56,606 bases of DNA, from positions 1 to 56,606 of the forward strand of contig NZ_CAKMNW010000064.1 in assembly GCF_927904885.1 (NCBI RefSeq). Direction: 5' to 3'. The translations under genes and the position numbers were made by a program. This DNA is from Candidatus Nitrotoga sp. M5 (GTDB lineage: Bacteria; Pseudomonadota; Gammaproteobacteria; Burkholderiales; Gallionellaceae). The notes beneath the pieces were generated by a model. The model ran no database searches and had not been told where the DNA came from. It worked only from the letters and a program-made list of their open reading frames with translations. Below, in pieces: positions 7,758 through 16,775 of this stretch. Positions within the stretch are counted from its first letter, which is position 1, and each line of letters starts with the position of its first letter.

Positions 7758-8840
7758 ATGTTACTTGAACTTAAACATGTCAGCCAGTCCTACGCTGCAC
7801 GCAAAGTGCTTTGCGACCTCTCCTTTGCGCTGAACACTGGCGACATTGGTTGTCTGCTTGGACCTTCAGGCTGCGGCAAGACCACCGTGCTCCGCGCTAT
7901 CGCTGGATTTGAACCTATTACCGGTGGTGAGATCGTGCTAAACGGCGAGCGAGTGAGTGCACCTGGTTTTATTGTGCCTGCTGAAAAGCGTCGTATCGGC
8001 ATGGTGTTTCAGGACTATGCTCTGTTCCCGCATTTAAATGTAGCCGCCAACGTAGGCTTTGGCTTGCATGGGTTATCCAGTGTTGAACGCAATAAGCGTG
8101 TCGAAGAGTTGTTACAAACAGTTGGTTTGGAGGGGAGTGGTCAAGCTTATCCGCATGAACTTTCCGGTGGTCAGCAGCAGCGTGTGGCATTGGCTCGAGC
8201 GTTAGCGCCTTGTCCGAACCTATTGTTGATGGACGAGCCATTTTCCAATCTGGATGTTGAGCTGCGCGAACGACTTTCGCTAGAGGTGCGGGATATACTG
8301 AAGCAGCAGGGTGCTACCGCTATTATCGTCACTCACGATCAGCATGAAGCATTTGCCATGAGCGACATGATAGGGGTAATGCATGATGGCGAGATCCAGC
8401 AGTGGGACAAAGCATACAATTTGTACCATCTGCCTGAGAGCCGCTTCGTTGCCGATTTTGTTGGTCAAGGCGTTTTGCTGCCGGGAAAAATGCTTAACGC
8501 GGACCAAGTCGAAATCGAGCTGGGTACACTGCATGGTGAGGTTTCGGGTGCTTGCTCTTCAGAAGGCCTTAATGAAGTCAGCAATAATGGGGGCGAGGTG
8601 GAGGTGTTGTTACGCCCTGACGATATTATCCATGACGATGCGAGTCCTCTGCTTGCCCAAGTTGAGCATAAGGCGTTTCGCGGTGCGGATATTCTTTATA
8701 CTTTGCGCCTGCCAAGCGGTAACCGCGTGCTTTCCTTAGTGCCAAGTCACCACAACCATGCCATCGGTGAGTGGATCGGAATTCGTTTGGAGGTGGACCA
8801 TGTTGTGGCTTTTCCACTTATCAAAAGTGCTGGGTCATGA
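7758..8840 (+). CDS. fbpC: Ferric iron ABC transporter, ATP-binding protein
   Basis: This 360-residue ABC ATPase powers FbpAB. Walker A is GPSGCGKTT near residue 35. The Q-loop lies in GMVFQDYALFPH. The signature LSGGQQQR is near residue 135, followed by Walker B LLLMDEPFSNLD and the switch histidine in VTHDQ. The C-terminal third (about residues 240-355) is a TOBE-type regulatory domain (VEVLLRPDDIIHDD). It is separated from fbpB by 161 bp, a larger gap than fbpA-fbpB, and no clear ribosome binding site precedes the ATG. The molybdate or sulfate transporter ATPases are related, but linkage to fbpAB settles the assignment. Confidence 0.9.
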   Translation: MLLELKHVSQSYAARKVLCDLSFALNTGDIGCLLGPSGCGKTTVLRAIAGFEPITGGEIVLNGERVSAPGFIVPAEKRRIGMVFQDYALFPHLNVAANVGFGLHGLSSVERNKRVEELLQTVGLEGSGQAYPHELSGGQQQRVALARALAPCPNLLLMDEPFSNLDVELRERLSLEVRDILKQQGATAIIVTHDQHEAFAMSDMIGVMHDGEIQQWDKAYNLYHLPESRFVADFVGQGVLLPGKMLNADQVEIELGTLHGEVSGACSSEGLNEVSNNGGEVEVLLRPDDIIHDDASPLLAQVEHKAFRGADILYTLRLPSGNRVLSLVPSHHNHAIGEWIGIRLEVDHVVAFPLIKSAGS

Positions 8841-8890
8841 AGCGGGCTAAATTTTGCATTTAGGTGAGTACCGAGTTAAGTCACACTTTA

Positions 8891-9071
8891 AGGACACCTC
8901 TAATAATTCAATTTTCTAAGCAAAATTTATGTACGCGTAAAAAATTTGAAAGCGGCATTTAGTTTATATTTAAGCGATAACCTGTTCGAGTAACGCCTAA
9001 TTGTGACGATACGGGGTAAGCAGGCAAACTGCAAAGCGGCTGCTCGCAAAATTTAAATTTTAGAGGTGCCC
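8891..9071 (+). repeat. Dispersed inverted-repeat element, full copy (MITE-like)
   Basis: The copy begins GGACACCTCTAATAATTCAA and ends AAATTTTAGAGGTGCCC, giving terminal inverted repeats of about 20 bp. The interior carries the family-conserved blocks GAGTAACGCC, TTGTGACGA and GGGGTAAGCAGGCAA. TTAA flanks both sides (8888-8891 and 9072-9075), or alternatively CTTTA/CTTAA, so a target duplication is possible. It lies between the convergent fbpC and fur genes and contains no open reading frame. Confidence 0.85.
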
Positions 9072-9126
9072 TTAATTCAATGCTTCTTTTAAGCCAACAA
9101 ATATCTCCTTCGATCCTAAGTTGCGT

Positions 9127-9552
9127 TTATGTTTTGTGTGGACAATTGACTTTAGAGCAGTCAGCATAAAGATAAAGCGCATGATCACGGATCGTGAAAC
9201 CAAGTTCATCGGCAATTTTTATTTGGCGTTTTTCGATTGCGGGGTCGTGGAATTCTTCAACTCGACCACATTGTAGGCATATTAAATGGTCATGGTGTCC
9301 ACCTTTATTAAGCTCGAATACCGATTTGCCAGTTTCGAAGTGATGGCGGATAAGTAGTCCCGCTTGCTCGAATTGAGTAAGTACACGATATACTGTTGCT
9401 AGACCGACATCGAGCCCCTCTCCGATAAGCATTTTATAAACATCTTCGGCGCTTAAGTGCCGTACTTCGGCATTTTCGAACAGATTGAGAATTTTTACGC
9501 GCGGCAGCGTGGTCTTAAGGCCGACAGTTTTGAGGTTGTTTGGCGCACTCAC
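9127..9552 (-). CDS. fur: Ferric uptake regulator
   Basis: This 141-residue Fur protein has an N-terminal winged helix ([15 protein letters not shown], then [19 protein letters not shown]) followed by the metal-binding and dimer domain. Metal ligands are visible in [12 protein letters not shown] and [18 protein letters not shown] (histidines and the CxxC pair). A further C-terminal cysteine pair occurs near DCSKVNCPH. The start is a GTG at 9552, preceded by AAGGAT. It binds Fe2+ and represses iron-uptake genes; the Fur box before fbpA is the evident target in this window. It sits between fbpABC and tonB-exbBD, forming an iron-uptake locus. Confidence 0.95.
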   Translation of the reverse strand: MSAPNNLKTVGLKTTLPRVKILNLFENAEVRHLSAEDVYKMLIGEGLDVGLATVYRVLTQFEQAGLLIRHHFETGKSVFELNKGGHHDHLICLQCGRVEEFHDPAIEKRQIKIADELGFTIRDHALYLYADCSKVNCPHKT

Positions 9553-9790
9553 TAGGTTATCCTTTAAAATTTATTGATGGCGTTACGTTCTTTAAAGTCG
9601 AGAGTTATATTAGCATTTTGCCATTGATAGCTACATCATGCCAGAAATGGCCGCTTAGTCGTTGTTTATTGATGGCCTGAGTTCAATAAATTTTTCCTGT
9701 TTGGTTTTGGGCAGGCAATTATAACGTTATGCGGGCCTAGGTATTAGCGCAGTATGTTCGCTCCTGATATGGTGGTTTGTTAACGACAGG

Positions 9791-10207
9791 TTATTTGTTT
9801 TTCGGATCAGTTATGAATCCGATTTTACTCAAGCCGCCGGTCTGTGCGGCAGCCATAACTTCTACAATTTTTTCGTATTGCGTTGACCGTTCCGCACGTA
9901 TATGCAGTGCAGGGAGCGGAATTTTTTTCGAAGCCTCAGCGATACGGGCTTTCATTTGTGTTGCATCAATGAGTTCGGTATTCCAATACATTAGGCCTTG
10001 CGCATCAATTGACAGATTGATGTTATCCGGTTTGACTTCATCGCGTTGATTGGTCGCACGTGGCAAATCTATTTTTACGCTATGGTTTATCACCGGAATT
10101 GTGATGATAAAAATGATTAACAGTACCAGCATTACATCGACTAATGGTGTGGTGTTAATCTCTGGATTAAAATCGTCGTCCGAGTCGGACAGGGAGCCCA
10201 TTGCCAT
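9791..10207 (-). CDS. exbD: TonB-system proton channel subunit ExbD
   Basis: This 138-residue protein has a single N-terminal membrane helix (LVDVMLVLLIIFIITIPVI, about residues 22-42). The essential membrane aspartate lies in PLVDVMLVLL, followed by a periplasmic domain. ExbD pairs with ExbB to harvest the proton gradient and energise TonB. Its start overlaps the exbB stop by one base, indicating translational coupling in tonB-exbB-exbD. The TolR alternative is less likely because tonB is the first gene of the operon and no tolQAB or pal genes are nearby. Confidence 0.9.
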   Translation of the reverse strand: MAMGSLSDSDDDFNPEINTTPLVDVMLVLLIIFIITIPVINHSVKIDLPRATNQRDEVKPDNINLSIDAQGLMYWNTELIDATQMKARIAEASKKIPLPALHIRAERSTQYEKIVEVMAAAQTGGLSKIGFITDPKNK

Positions 10208-10935
10208 TATGCACTCCTAGCGGCGACAATTTTGCCACCCTGATCGTCGGCAGCGGTGACTATGCAGGAACGAGCACCGGTGATGAACAGCGCGTGTAAA
10301 TCAAATCCGAATTTATTCAGTTTTGCAATAGTAGATTTATTACTACGGACTAAAGCGTTGTAGCCAAAGGTGGCCGGGATCGCTACTGCCAAGCCAAGCG
10401 CAGTCATGATCAATGCTTCTCCTACTGGTCCAGCAACCTTGTCAATACTTGCTTGTCCTGTAGTGCCAATCGAAACCAGAGCGTGGTAAATGCCCCACAC
10501 AGTACCGAGCAAGCCGACAAATGGTGCGGTTGAACCTACCGACGCCAATATCGCCATACCGGATTGCAGCTTGCCGGAAGTTTCATCTATCGCTTGCCGT
10601 AATGACAGGGTAACCCAATCGCTGAGTAATAGCTGGTCGTGTAAATGACCTTTGTGCGCAGCATGATGGCGCATAGCAGCCGCACCTGCATGTGCGATAT
10701 CGGAAAATGGATTGTTGGTGCCAAGCGTAAGTACACCATCAGCCAAGTTGGTCGTATCCCAGAAGTCGGTACCGGCAGCATGTGACGCCCGACGATAATT
10801 TAGTAATTGGAACGCTTTAGTGACAATTACATACCATGATGCGATCGACATGACGATAAGCAATACAGCGACGCCTTTGGTGATTAAATCGCCTTCAATC
10901 CATAAACTTTCTAATCCATAAGGATTTGCTTGCAT
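10207..10935 (-). CDS. exbB: TonB-system proton channel subunit ExbB (MotA/TolQ/ExbB family)
   Basis: This 242-residue inner-membrane protein has a first helix at about residues 16-37 (GVAVLLIVMSIASWYVIVTKA). Two further helices lie at about 130-155 (ILASVGSTAPFVGLLGTVWGIYHAL) and 175-200 (VGEALIMTALGLAVAIPATFGYN). These carry the characteristic GLLGTVWG and GEALIMTALGLAVAIPA motifs of the family. It forms the pentameric proton channel with ExbD. The start ATG at 10935 is 13 bp downstream of the tonB stop, and its stop overlaps exbD. Confidence 0.92.
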   Translation of the reverse strand: MQANPYGLESLWIEGDLITKGVAVLLIVMSIASWYVIVTKAFQLLNYRRASHAAGTDFWDTTNLADGVLTLGTNNPFSDIAHAGAAAMRHHAAHKGHLHDQLLLSDWVTLSLRQAIDETSGKLQSGMAILASVGSTAPFVGLLGTVWGIYHALVSIGTTGQASIDKVAGPVGEALIMTALGLAVAIPATFGYNALVRSNKSTIAKLNKFGFDLHALFITGARSCIVTAADDQGGKIVAARSA

Positions 10936-10948
10936 GATGATTCCTTCT

Positions 10949-11740
10949 TTATTGATTCAAATTAAAGTCAATGGGCACGATTGCATAAACGCTGATTGCC
11001 CTGCCACCTTCGATATGTGGCTTGAACATTACACGAAGAACCGCTTTCCTTGCGGCTTCGTCGAGTCGAGGCGAGCCCGATGTTTTTTGTACCTCGACTT
11101 GCTTCGGATGGCCTTTTTCATCCACTAACACGCGCAGCGTAACACGTCCTTCTTCGCCCCTGCGTATGCTAAAGGGCGGATATTCCGGTCTAGGCGCCTG
11201 GAGATATTCCACGCCAGTTGAAATAGTCTTGGGTCGAGAGGGCGCAGGCGCAGGCGCAGGCGCAGGCGCAGGCGCAGGCGGTGCGACCGGCTTAGGTGGA
11301 ACAGGTGGCTGTGGAGAAACGGGTGGCGTTTCAATAGCCTGATCTGACGGAATTTTGTCAATAACCGGAACTACCGGCGGAGGCGGCTCAGGCGGAGGCG
11401 GCTCAGGAGGAGGCGGCTCAGGAGGAGGCGGCTCAGGAGGAGGCGGCTCAGGAGGAGGCGGTGGGGGCGGCTCAGGCGGAGGTGATTCAGGCGGGGGTGA
11501 TTCAGGCGGGGGTGATTCAGGCGGATCGTCAACTGTGATTAAGCTGACAAATATTTCTTTTACTAATTCTTGTTCTGTTTTTGGTAATTCTCGCTTAATT
11601 TGGTAGAGCAAGCCGTTTAGCAATGCATAGATAAAACCAATGTGCAGAAAGATTATTAAAACTAATAATATTAGGCGCTGGACTTGCGGCCATGTCTTCA
11701 TAGGAAGATTCGGTGTCGAAAATAATGGTATTACGCTCAT
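10949..11740 (-). CDS. tonB: Energy transducer TonB
   Basis: This 263-residue protein has an N-terminal membrane anchor (about residues 21-44). A very long proline/glutamate linker follows at about 73-125 (repeated PPPE units) and then a PA repeat at about 155-170. The C-terminal TonB domain covers about 180-263 (EYPPFSIRRGEEGRVTLRVLV, then SGSPRLDEAARKAVLRVMFKP). It transmits ExbBD energy across the periplasm to outer-membrane receptors, none of which lies in this window. The start is uncertain: the ATG at 11740 lacks a ribosome binding site, and an internal ATG at codon 14 (MKTWPQV) is also plausible. Confidence 0.9.
   Translation of the reverse strand: MSVIPLFSTPNLPMKTWPQVQRLILLVLIIFLHIGFIYALLNGLLYQIKRELPKTEQELVKEIFVSLITVDDPPESPPPESPPPESPPPEPPPPPPPEPPPPEPPPPEPPPPEPPPPEPPPPVVPVIDKIPSDQAIETPPVSPQPPVPPKPVAPPAPAPAPAPAPAPSRPKTISTGVEYLQAPRPEYPPFSIRRGEEGRVTLRVLVDEKGHPKQVEVQKTSGSPRLDEAARKAVLRVMFKPHIEGGRAISVYAIVPIDFNLNQ
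11238..11280. repeat. GGCGCA hexanucleotide repeat in tonB
   Basis: About five to six tandem GGCGCA units encode the alternating Pro-Ala tract of the TonB linker. Because the unit is 6 bp, changes in copy number keep the reading frame. Confidence 0.9.
11377..11525. repeat. Proline/glutamate repeat tract in tonB
   Basis: This is a run of near-identical 15-bp units (GGAGGCGGCTCAGGA and variants, read on the plus strand) with diverged copies at the 3' end (GGTGATTCAGGCGGG). On the minus strand it encodes repeated PPPEP or PPPES units. All units are multiples of 3 bp, so slippage would only change linker length. Confidence 0.9.
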
Positions 11741-12139
11741 GTATTGTTTTTATGCTGCAATTGCCATTGCGCAGAATTGAAAAACCATTGCCGATGTTAA
11801 ATAATAAAGCATTATAAATGAGTATTGACAAGCTAAGAAGTTGGTTTAGCGGTATTCGTTTTTCGATCAGAAAAATATACATAGATTCATCAACCTAACG
11901 GCGAAATGCCAAAGTTATACGAAGCCCGTTGACTACATTCGCCTGCCAGTGACCAACGCTCGGTGCGTCATCTGCCAGTAGGCGTTATCAGCTGGATGTG
12001 GCGCGTCAGCATCGAAATCTCATGGGATGCGAATAATTATTAGTAATTGTCATCTTTATTAAAAGAAATTGCAAATATTGCATTGCAGTTTTGCGAGTAA
12101 TGAAATGCAAAATTCAAGCTCAGGTAACCTGAATTAATT
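11741..12139. other. Intergenic region upstream of tonB
   Basis: About 400 bp lie between the tonB start and the 3' end of the efflux operon. It is AT-rich near 11780-11890 and 12025-12110 and should hold the tonB promoter. TATAATGC-like sequences occur on the minus strand near 11810. A weak AT palindrome (AATAATTATTAG) near 12033 could be a poor Fur-like site, but it is not convincing. No intact gene was seen. Confidence 0.4.
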
Positions 12140-13621
12140 TCAGGATGATGTCGGTTGCTGTGTCGGTTTGACGGAGGGTTGCTGCCACCCTCCAGCCAAT
12201 GCCTTAAACAAGTCAGCAACTGCTGAACGCTGGGCACGCTCTGCATCGATACGAGTCAGCTCTGCTTGTAGGTAATTTCGTTCGATATCCAATAATTCCA
12301 AACGGCTGGACATACCTATTTGGTATCGCAATTCCGATTGTTTATAAACTTTCGACAGCGCCCTGCTTCGGGAGGTTTCGGCAGTTAGTATTTGGCGTGC
12401 TGATTCCTGTGCGAATAAAGCGTTGCGCACATCGGCAAAAGCGTTGGCGACTGCCTGCTTATATTGAGCTAGCGCCTGATCACGACGAGATTCCGCTACC
12501 TTTACGCCAAATTTAATGCGCCCAGCATTGAAAATGGGCTGACCAATATTTGCGGCAAACTGAAAAATACCCGCTGGCCCCGAAAATAAATTAGAGAGTG
12601 AAATGCTTTGACTCCCGAGATTGGAGGTTAAACTAATTGAAGGGAAGAACTGCGCGCGCGCTGCGCCGATACGTGCATTCATTGCTATTAATTTTTGTTC
12701 TGCTTCTTGTACATCTGGTCTACGCAGTAACAATTCAGCCGGTAACCCATCGGGCACCCAAATTTTAGTAAGGGTGGGACTGCCACGCTCCAGCTTGCCA
12801 TTCATTACGTCGCGCGGTGAGCGGCCTAGCAAGAGTGCAAGACTCGTTTCTTGCTGGTCAAGAACTTGAGTGATGGAAATGAGTTGCGATTGTGCGGCGT
12901 CAACATCGGCCTCAGATTGGTGTAGCTCATATTCAGAAATGACCCCGACCTGAAGCCGTTTTTTATCTAGTGCTAACCTTTCTTGACGCCCGGCTAACAG
13001 CTGGCGAATAGCTAACACTTGGGCGTCAGTTGATAACAAAGAAAAATATTGCTGTGCCACTTGTGCCGTTAGTGATAAGCGTACGGCGTCTCTGTTAGAT
13101 TGTGTCGCAAACAGATCAGCGCGTGACGCCTCGCTGACGCGGCGAAATTTGCCCCATAGGTCCAGCTCGTAGCTGGCGTCCAGAGTGAGAGTCGTGAGGT
13201 TTTGGATACGTACTGGAGGTATGAAAAATCCGGGGTTAATACTTCTTTTGGTGCGTGATTGAGCGCCATTGAAGTTGAGTTGCGGATATTGATCTGATTC
13301 GGCTATTCCAAGTTGGGCACGAGCTTCTAATATGCGTGCGGTGGCAACTTGGGCATCCACATTATGAGCAAGTGCCTCATCTTCAATTTTATCAAGAATT
13401 GGATCGGCATATATGCTCCACCAACGTTCCCCAGCAGCATTGACCGATTTTTCTGTAGCAGGATTAATAACGCTTGGCTTGGTTTTCCAATGATCTGGTA
13501 AATCAATTTCTGGACGCTGGTAGTTTGGGCCAGCGGCGCAAGCCACTAATAACGTACTGCTAAACAGAAGCACAAGTGATGTTCTGGCTTTTAAAAAATA
13601 GTTGATTATGCAATGTTTCAT
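12140..13621 (-). CDS. RND efflux outer-membrane channel lipoprotein (NodT/OprM family)
   Basis: This 493-residue TolC-like outer-membrane factor has a lipoprotein signal with lipobox LVAC (Cys28) and the typical mature start AAGPNYQRP. Two outer-membrane-factor repeats cover about residues 70-265 and 285-475, with the family hallmark LPAELLLRRPDVQEAEQKL between them. It forms the trimeric exit duct for the pump encoded upstream. It starts 27 bp after the pump gene's stop and is last in the operon. The C-terminal end is slightly extended and polar (PSVKPTQQPTSS). Confidence 0.9.
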   Translation of the reverse strand: MKHCIINYFLKARTSLVLLFSSTLLVACAAGPNYQRPEIDLPDHWKTKPSVINPATEKSVNAAGERWWSIYADPILDKIEDEALAHNVDAQVATARILEARAQLGIAESDQYPQLNFNGAQSRTKRSINPGFFIPPVRIQNLTTLTLDASYELDLWGKFRRVSEASRADLFATQSNRDAVRLSLTAQVAQQYFSLLSTDAQVLAIRQLLAGRQERLALDKKRLQVGVISEYELHQSEADVDAAQSQLISITQVLDQQETSLALLLGRSPRDVMNGKLERGSPTLTKIWVPDGLPAELLLRRPDVQEAEQKLIAMNARIGAARAQFFPSISLTSNLGSQSISLSNLFSGPAGIFQFAANIGQPIFNAGRIKFGVKVAESRRDQALAQYKQAVANAFADVRNALFAQESARQILTAETSRSRALSKVYKQSELRYQIGMSSRLELLDIERNYLQAELTRIDAERAQRSAVADLFKALAGGWQQPSVKPTQQPTSS

Positions 13622-13648
13622 ATCAATAGGCTTGCGCTATTCTTAGGT

Positions 13649-16600
13649 TTACGCTTGATTGTTCTTCAAATACCGGCGTGGATGACCGGGAAAAATGCGA
13701 CGTATGACCACAAAAAATACTGGTACCAAAAATACTGCCAAAACTGTTGCCGCTATCATTCCTCCCATGACACTAGTGCCAATGGCTTGGCGACCATTTG
13801 CCCCTGCGCCTGAAGAAATAGCCAAGGGCAGTACGCCTAAAATAAATGCGATTGATGTCATTAAGATGGGACGGAATCTTAACCGGCAAGCTTCCAGCGT
13901 AGCATCAAACAGACCAAAGCCACGTTCCTGCAGGTCACGCGCAAACTCAATAATCAAGATTGCATTTTTGGCCGAAAGGCCAATGATAACTATCAGACCT
14001 ACCTTGAAATAAACATCATTTGGCATGCCTCGCAACGTTATAGCTAGCAATGCACCAAGGATGCCGATGGGAACTACCAGCAGAACCGCTACTGGAATTG
14101 ACCAGCTCTCATAAAGCGCGGCCAAGCACAAAAATACGGCAATTAACGAAAGAGCAAATAATAATATGGATTGATTACCAGATAGCCGTTCTTCATAAGA
14201 GGTGCCAGACCATTCAAAACCAAAACCTGATGGTAATTGGCTAGCCATTTCCTCCATCGCTGCTATTGCATCGCCGCTGCTCCGACCAGGAGCGGGGCCA
14301 CCAGAAATTTTCATTGATGGCAGACCGTTGTAACGATCCAACTTCGGTGACCCGACATCCCAGCGTGGCGAGGTAAACTCGGACAAGGGCACCATTGCGC
14401 CCTGCGCATTGCGTACTGGCAATCGCAATATTTTTTCTGGTGTTGAGCCGAAGCTCGGCTCTGCTTGCATCTGTACTCGCAGAATGCGTCCTTCACGCAC
14501 AAAATCGTTAATATAGGCAACGCCTAATGCCGATTGCAGCGTTTCATTCAAGTCAGCCAAATCGATACCTAAAGCACGTGCTTTTAATCGGTCAATATCC
14601 AGTCGCAATTGCGGCCCTGCTTCTTGTCCCTCTGGTCTTATACCGACTATTGCTGGATTTTGACTGGCTATGTCCAAAGCTATATTGCGCGCTTCAAGTA
14701 GTTTTTCGCGTCCTTGACCTGAACGATCCTGCAAGCGAAAATCGAAACCGCCCACAGCGGCTAACTCTGGAATGGGAGGTACATTAATGGAAAAAATCAT
14801 GGCTTGTTTGATGCGAAATAATGTCTTATTGGCGCGTTGGACTAATGACGAAGCAGAGTTTTCCGGTGTAGGACGCGCATCCCAGCTTTTAAGCCGAACG
14901 AAAGCTATAGCAGCATTTTGGCCGCGTCCAAAGTATGAAAAGCCAGCCACGCCGATAACATGCTCAATTTCGGGCTGTTTAAGATAAAACTGCTCTACTT
15001 TAGTTAGAACCTCGAGCGTGCGTTCACGAGTTGCACCTGACGGCAACTGGATTACACTTACAAAATAACCTTGATCTTCCTCAGGCAGGAAGCTGGTTGG
15101 CAAACGTGAAAACAGTGCCCCCACTGTAACCAGAATGACCGCATAGATAATCAGATAGAACCCAGTTTTTTTCAATACGTGTCCCACACCAGATTTGTAG
15201 CGTTGAGTCGTATTGCTAAAAAAACGATTAAACCAGCCAAAAAATCCCTTGCGAGGCTTTTTTTCATGCGCCGGTGTGTGTTTCAGCAACGTGGCGCACA
15301 GTGCTGGTGTTAACGTTAACGCCATTAAGAGTGAAAAGGCAATAGTCAGAATTAGCGTGACTGAGAATTGACGGTAGATGGCACCGACAGAACCACTAAA
15401 AAAAGCCATAGGAATAAATACTGCAATTAGCACCAAAGTGATGGCAATAACGGCATTAATAATCTGTCCCATCGCCTTGCGCGTGGCTTCGCGTGGCTGC
15501 AGTCCTTCTTCAGTCATGATGCGCTCGACATTTTCCACTACTACAATGGCATCATCCACCACCATACCGATGGCCAATACCATGGCAAATAACGTTAAAG
15601 TGTTGATTGAGTAACCTAGAATGTATAGCCCTACGGTGGCTCCGATGAGAGCAATTGGTACAACGATAGTGGGAATGATAGTGGCGCGAAGGCTTCCCAG
15701 GAACAGGTACATAACCAAAAAAACAAGTACCATCGCTTCTGCCAACGTTTTCAGAACTTCCTGGATGGATATTTCAACAAAAGGAGAGGTGTCATAAGGC
15801 ACAACCCAATCGATTCCTTCAGGAAAAAATTTAGCTAGCTCAGCCATCTTGGCTTTGACAGCTTTAGCCGTATCCAGGGCATTGGCACCAGGAGATAAGC
15901 GAATAGCTATAGCTGAAGATGGTTGGCCATCAAGGCGAGCGGACACGGAGTAATCTTGTGCGCCTAATTCTACCGATGCAATGTCTTTAATGCGTACTGT
16001 GGAGCCATCCGGGTTGGCGCGCACAATGATGTCGCCAAACTCATCAGGGGTTGACAGTCTGCCTTGGGTAACGATGACTGCATTCAATTGCTGGCCGTCC
16101 ATTGCTGGCATTTGCCCAAGCTCACCCATAGCAAGTTGAACGTTCTGTGCTCGTACAGCGCTTGACACATCGCCTGGGGTTAAATTGAATGCATGAAGTC
16201 GCTCTGGCTGAAGCCATATTCGCATTGAATATTCGGTGCCAAAAAGTATTCCTTCGCCTACCCCAGGCACACGACGGATGCTTTCTAGTAGGTTAGCAGC
16301 TATATAACTGCCAAGCGCAATGTTATCGCGGCTTTTGTCCGGCGAAATAAGTGAGACGATCATCAAGTAATTCCGTGCTGATTTCGCCACAGTTACCCCC
16401 AAGCGGCGCACGTCTTCTGGTAAACGCGCTTCGGCACGCTTGATGCGGTTTTGGGTTTCGACCGACGCAATGTCCAGATTAGAGCCAGCTTCAAAGGTTA
16501 GTGTGATGGTGCCGCGGCCAAGTTCGGACGACGAACTCATGTAGAGTAAGTGTTCGATGCCGTTCATCTCCTGCTCAATCAAGGTAACGGCAGTTTCCTC

Positions 16601-16774
16601 AACTACTTGGGCGGAGGCACCAGGGTAACTAAGCGTAATAGCCAGAGCGGGGGGCGCTACAGCCGGATAAGAGGTGACTGGCAAATTGCTTAGCGCGAGC
16701 CCTCCGCAAAGGAAGATTACTAAGGCGATGACCCAGGCAAAGATTGGACGGTCTATAAAAAAATTAGCTAACAC
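13649..16774 (-). CDS. RND multidrug efflux pump, inner-membrane subunit (AcrB/MexB family)
   Basis: At 1041 residues this is full length for a hydrophobe/amphiphile efflux RND pump. It has twelve predicted helices and two large periplasmic loops. The proton-relay residues are visible: the paired aspartates in FAMVLAIGMVVDDAIVVVEN (about 408-409) and the lysine in GLSAKNAILIIEFARD (about 940). MLANFFIDRPIFAWVIAL is the standard N-terminus. It exports hydrophobic drugs, detergents or solvents together with the adjacent fusion protein and channel. The start lies one base after the stop of the fusion-protein gene, so the two are translationally coupled. Confidence 0.95.
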   Translation of the reverse strand: MLANFFIDRPIFAWVIALVIFLCGGLALSNLPVTSYPAVAPPALAITLSYPGASAQVVEETAVTLIEQEMNGIEHLLYMSSSSELGRGTITLTFEAGSNLDIASVETQNRIKRAEARLPEDVRRLGVTVAKSARNYLMIVSLISPDKSRDNIALGSYIAANLLESIRRVPGVGEGILFGTEYSMRIWLQPERLHAFNLTPGDVSSAVRAQNVQLAMGELGQMPAMDGQQLNAVIVTQGRLSTPDEFGDIIVRANPDGSTVRIKDIASVELGAQDYSVSARLDGQPSSAIAIRLSPGANALDTAKAVKAKMAELAKFFPEGIDWVVPYDTSPFVEISIQEVLKTLAEAMVLVFLVMYLFLGSLRATIIPTIVVPIALIGATVGLYILGYSINTLTLFAMVLAIGMVVDDAIVVVENVERIMTEEGLQPREATRKAMGQIINAVIAITLVLIAVFIPMAFFSGSVGAIYRQFSVTLILTIAFSLLMALTLTPALCATLLKHTPAHEKKPRKGFFGWFNRFFSNTTQRYKSGVGHVLKKTGFYLIIYAVILVTVGALFSRLPTSFLPEEDQGYFVSVIQLPSGATRERTLEVLTKVEQFYLKQPEIEHVIGVAGFSYFGRGQNAAIAFVRLKSWDARPTPENSASSLVQRANKTLFRIKQAMIFSINVPPIPELAAVGGFDFRLQDRSGQGREKLLEARNIALDIASQNPAIVGIRPEGQEAGPQLRLDIDRLKARALGIDLADLNETLQSALGVAYINDFVREGRILRVQMQAEPSFGSTPEKILRLPVRNAQGAMVPLSEFTSPRWDVGSPKLDRYNGLPSMKISGGPAPGRSSGDAIAAMEEMASQLPSGFGFEWSGTSYEERLSGNQSILLFALSLIAVFLCLAALYESWSIPVAVLLVVPIGILGALLAITLRGMPNDVYFKVGLIVIIGLSAKNAILIIEFARDLQERGFGLFDATLEACRLRFRPILMTSIAFILGVLPLAISSGAGANGRQAIGTSVMGGMIAATVLAVFLVPVFFVVIRRIFPGHPRRYLKNNQA

Positions 16775-16775
16775 G

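Noticed and set aside
11355..11606. Plus-strand glycine-rich frame opposite tonB
   Set aside because: It is the antisense reading of the proline-rich repeat in tonB and has no independent support.
12025..12050. AT-rich palindrome that could be a Fur box for tonB
   Set aside because: The match to the 7-1-7 consensus is poor and it lies about 300 bp from the tonB start.
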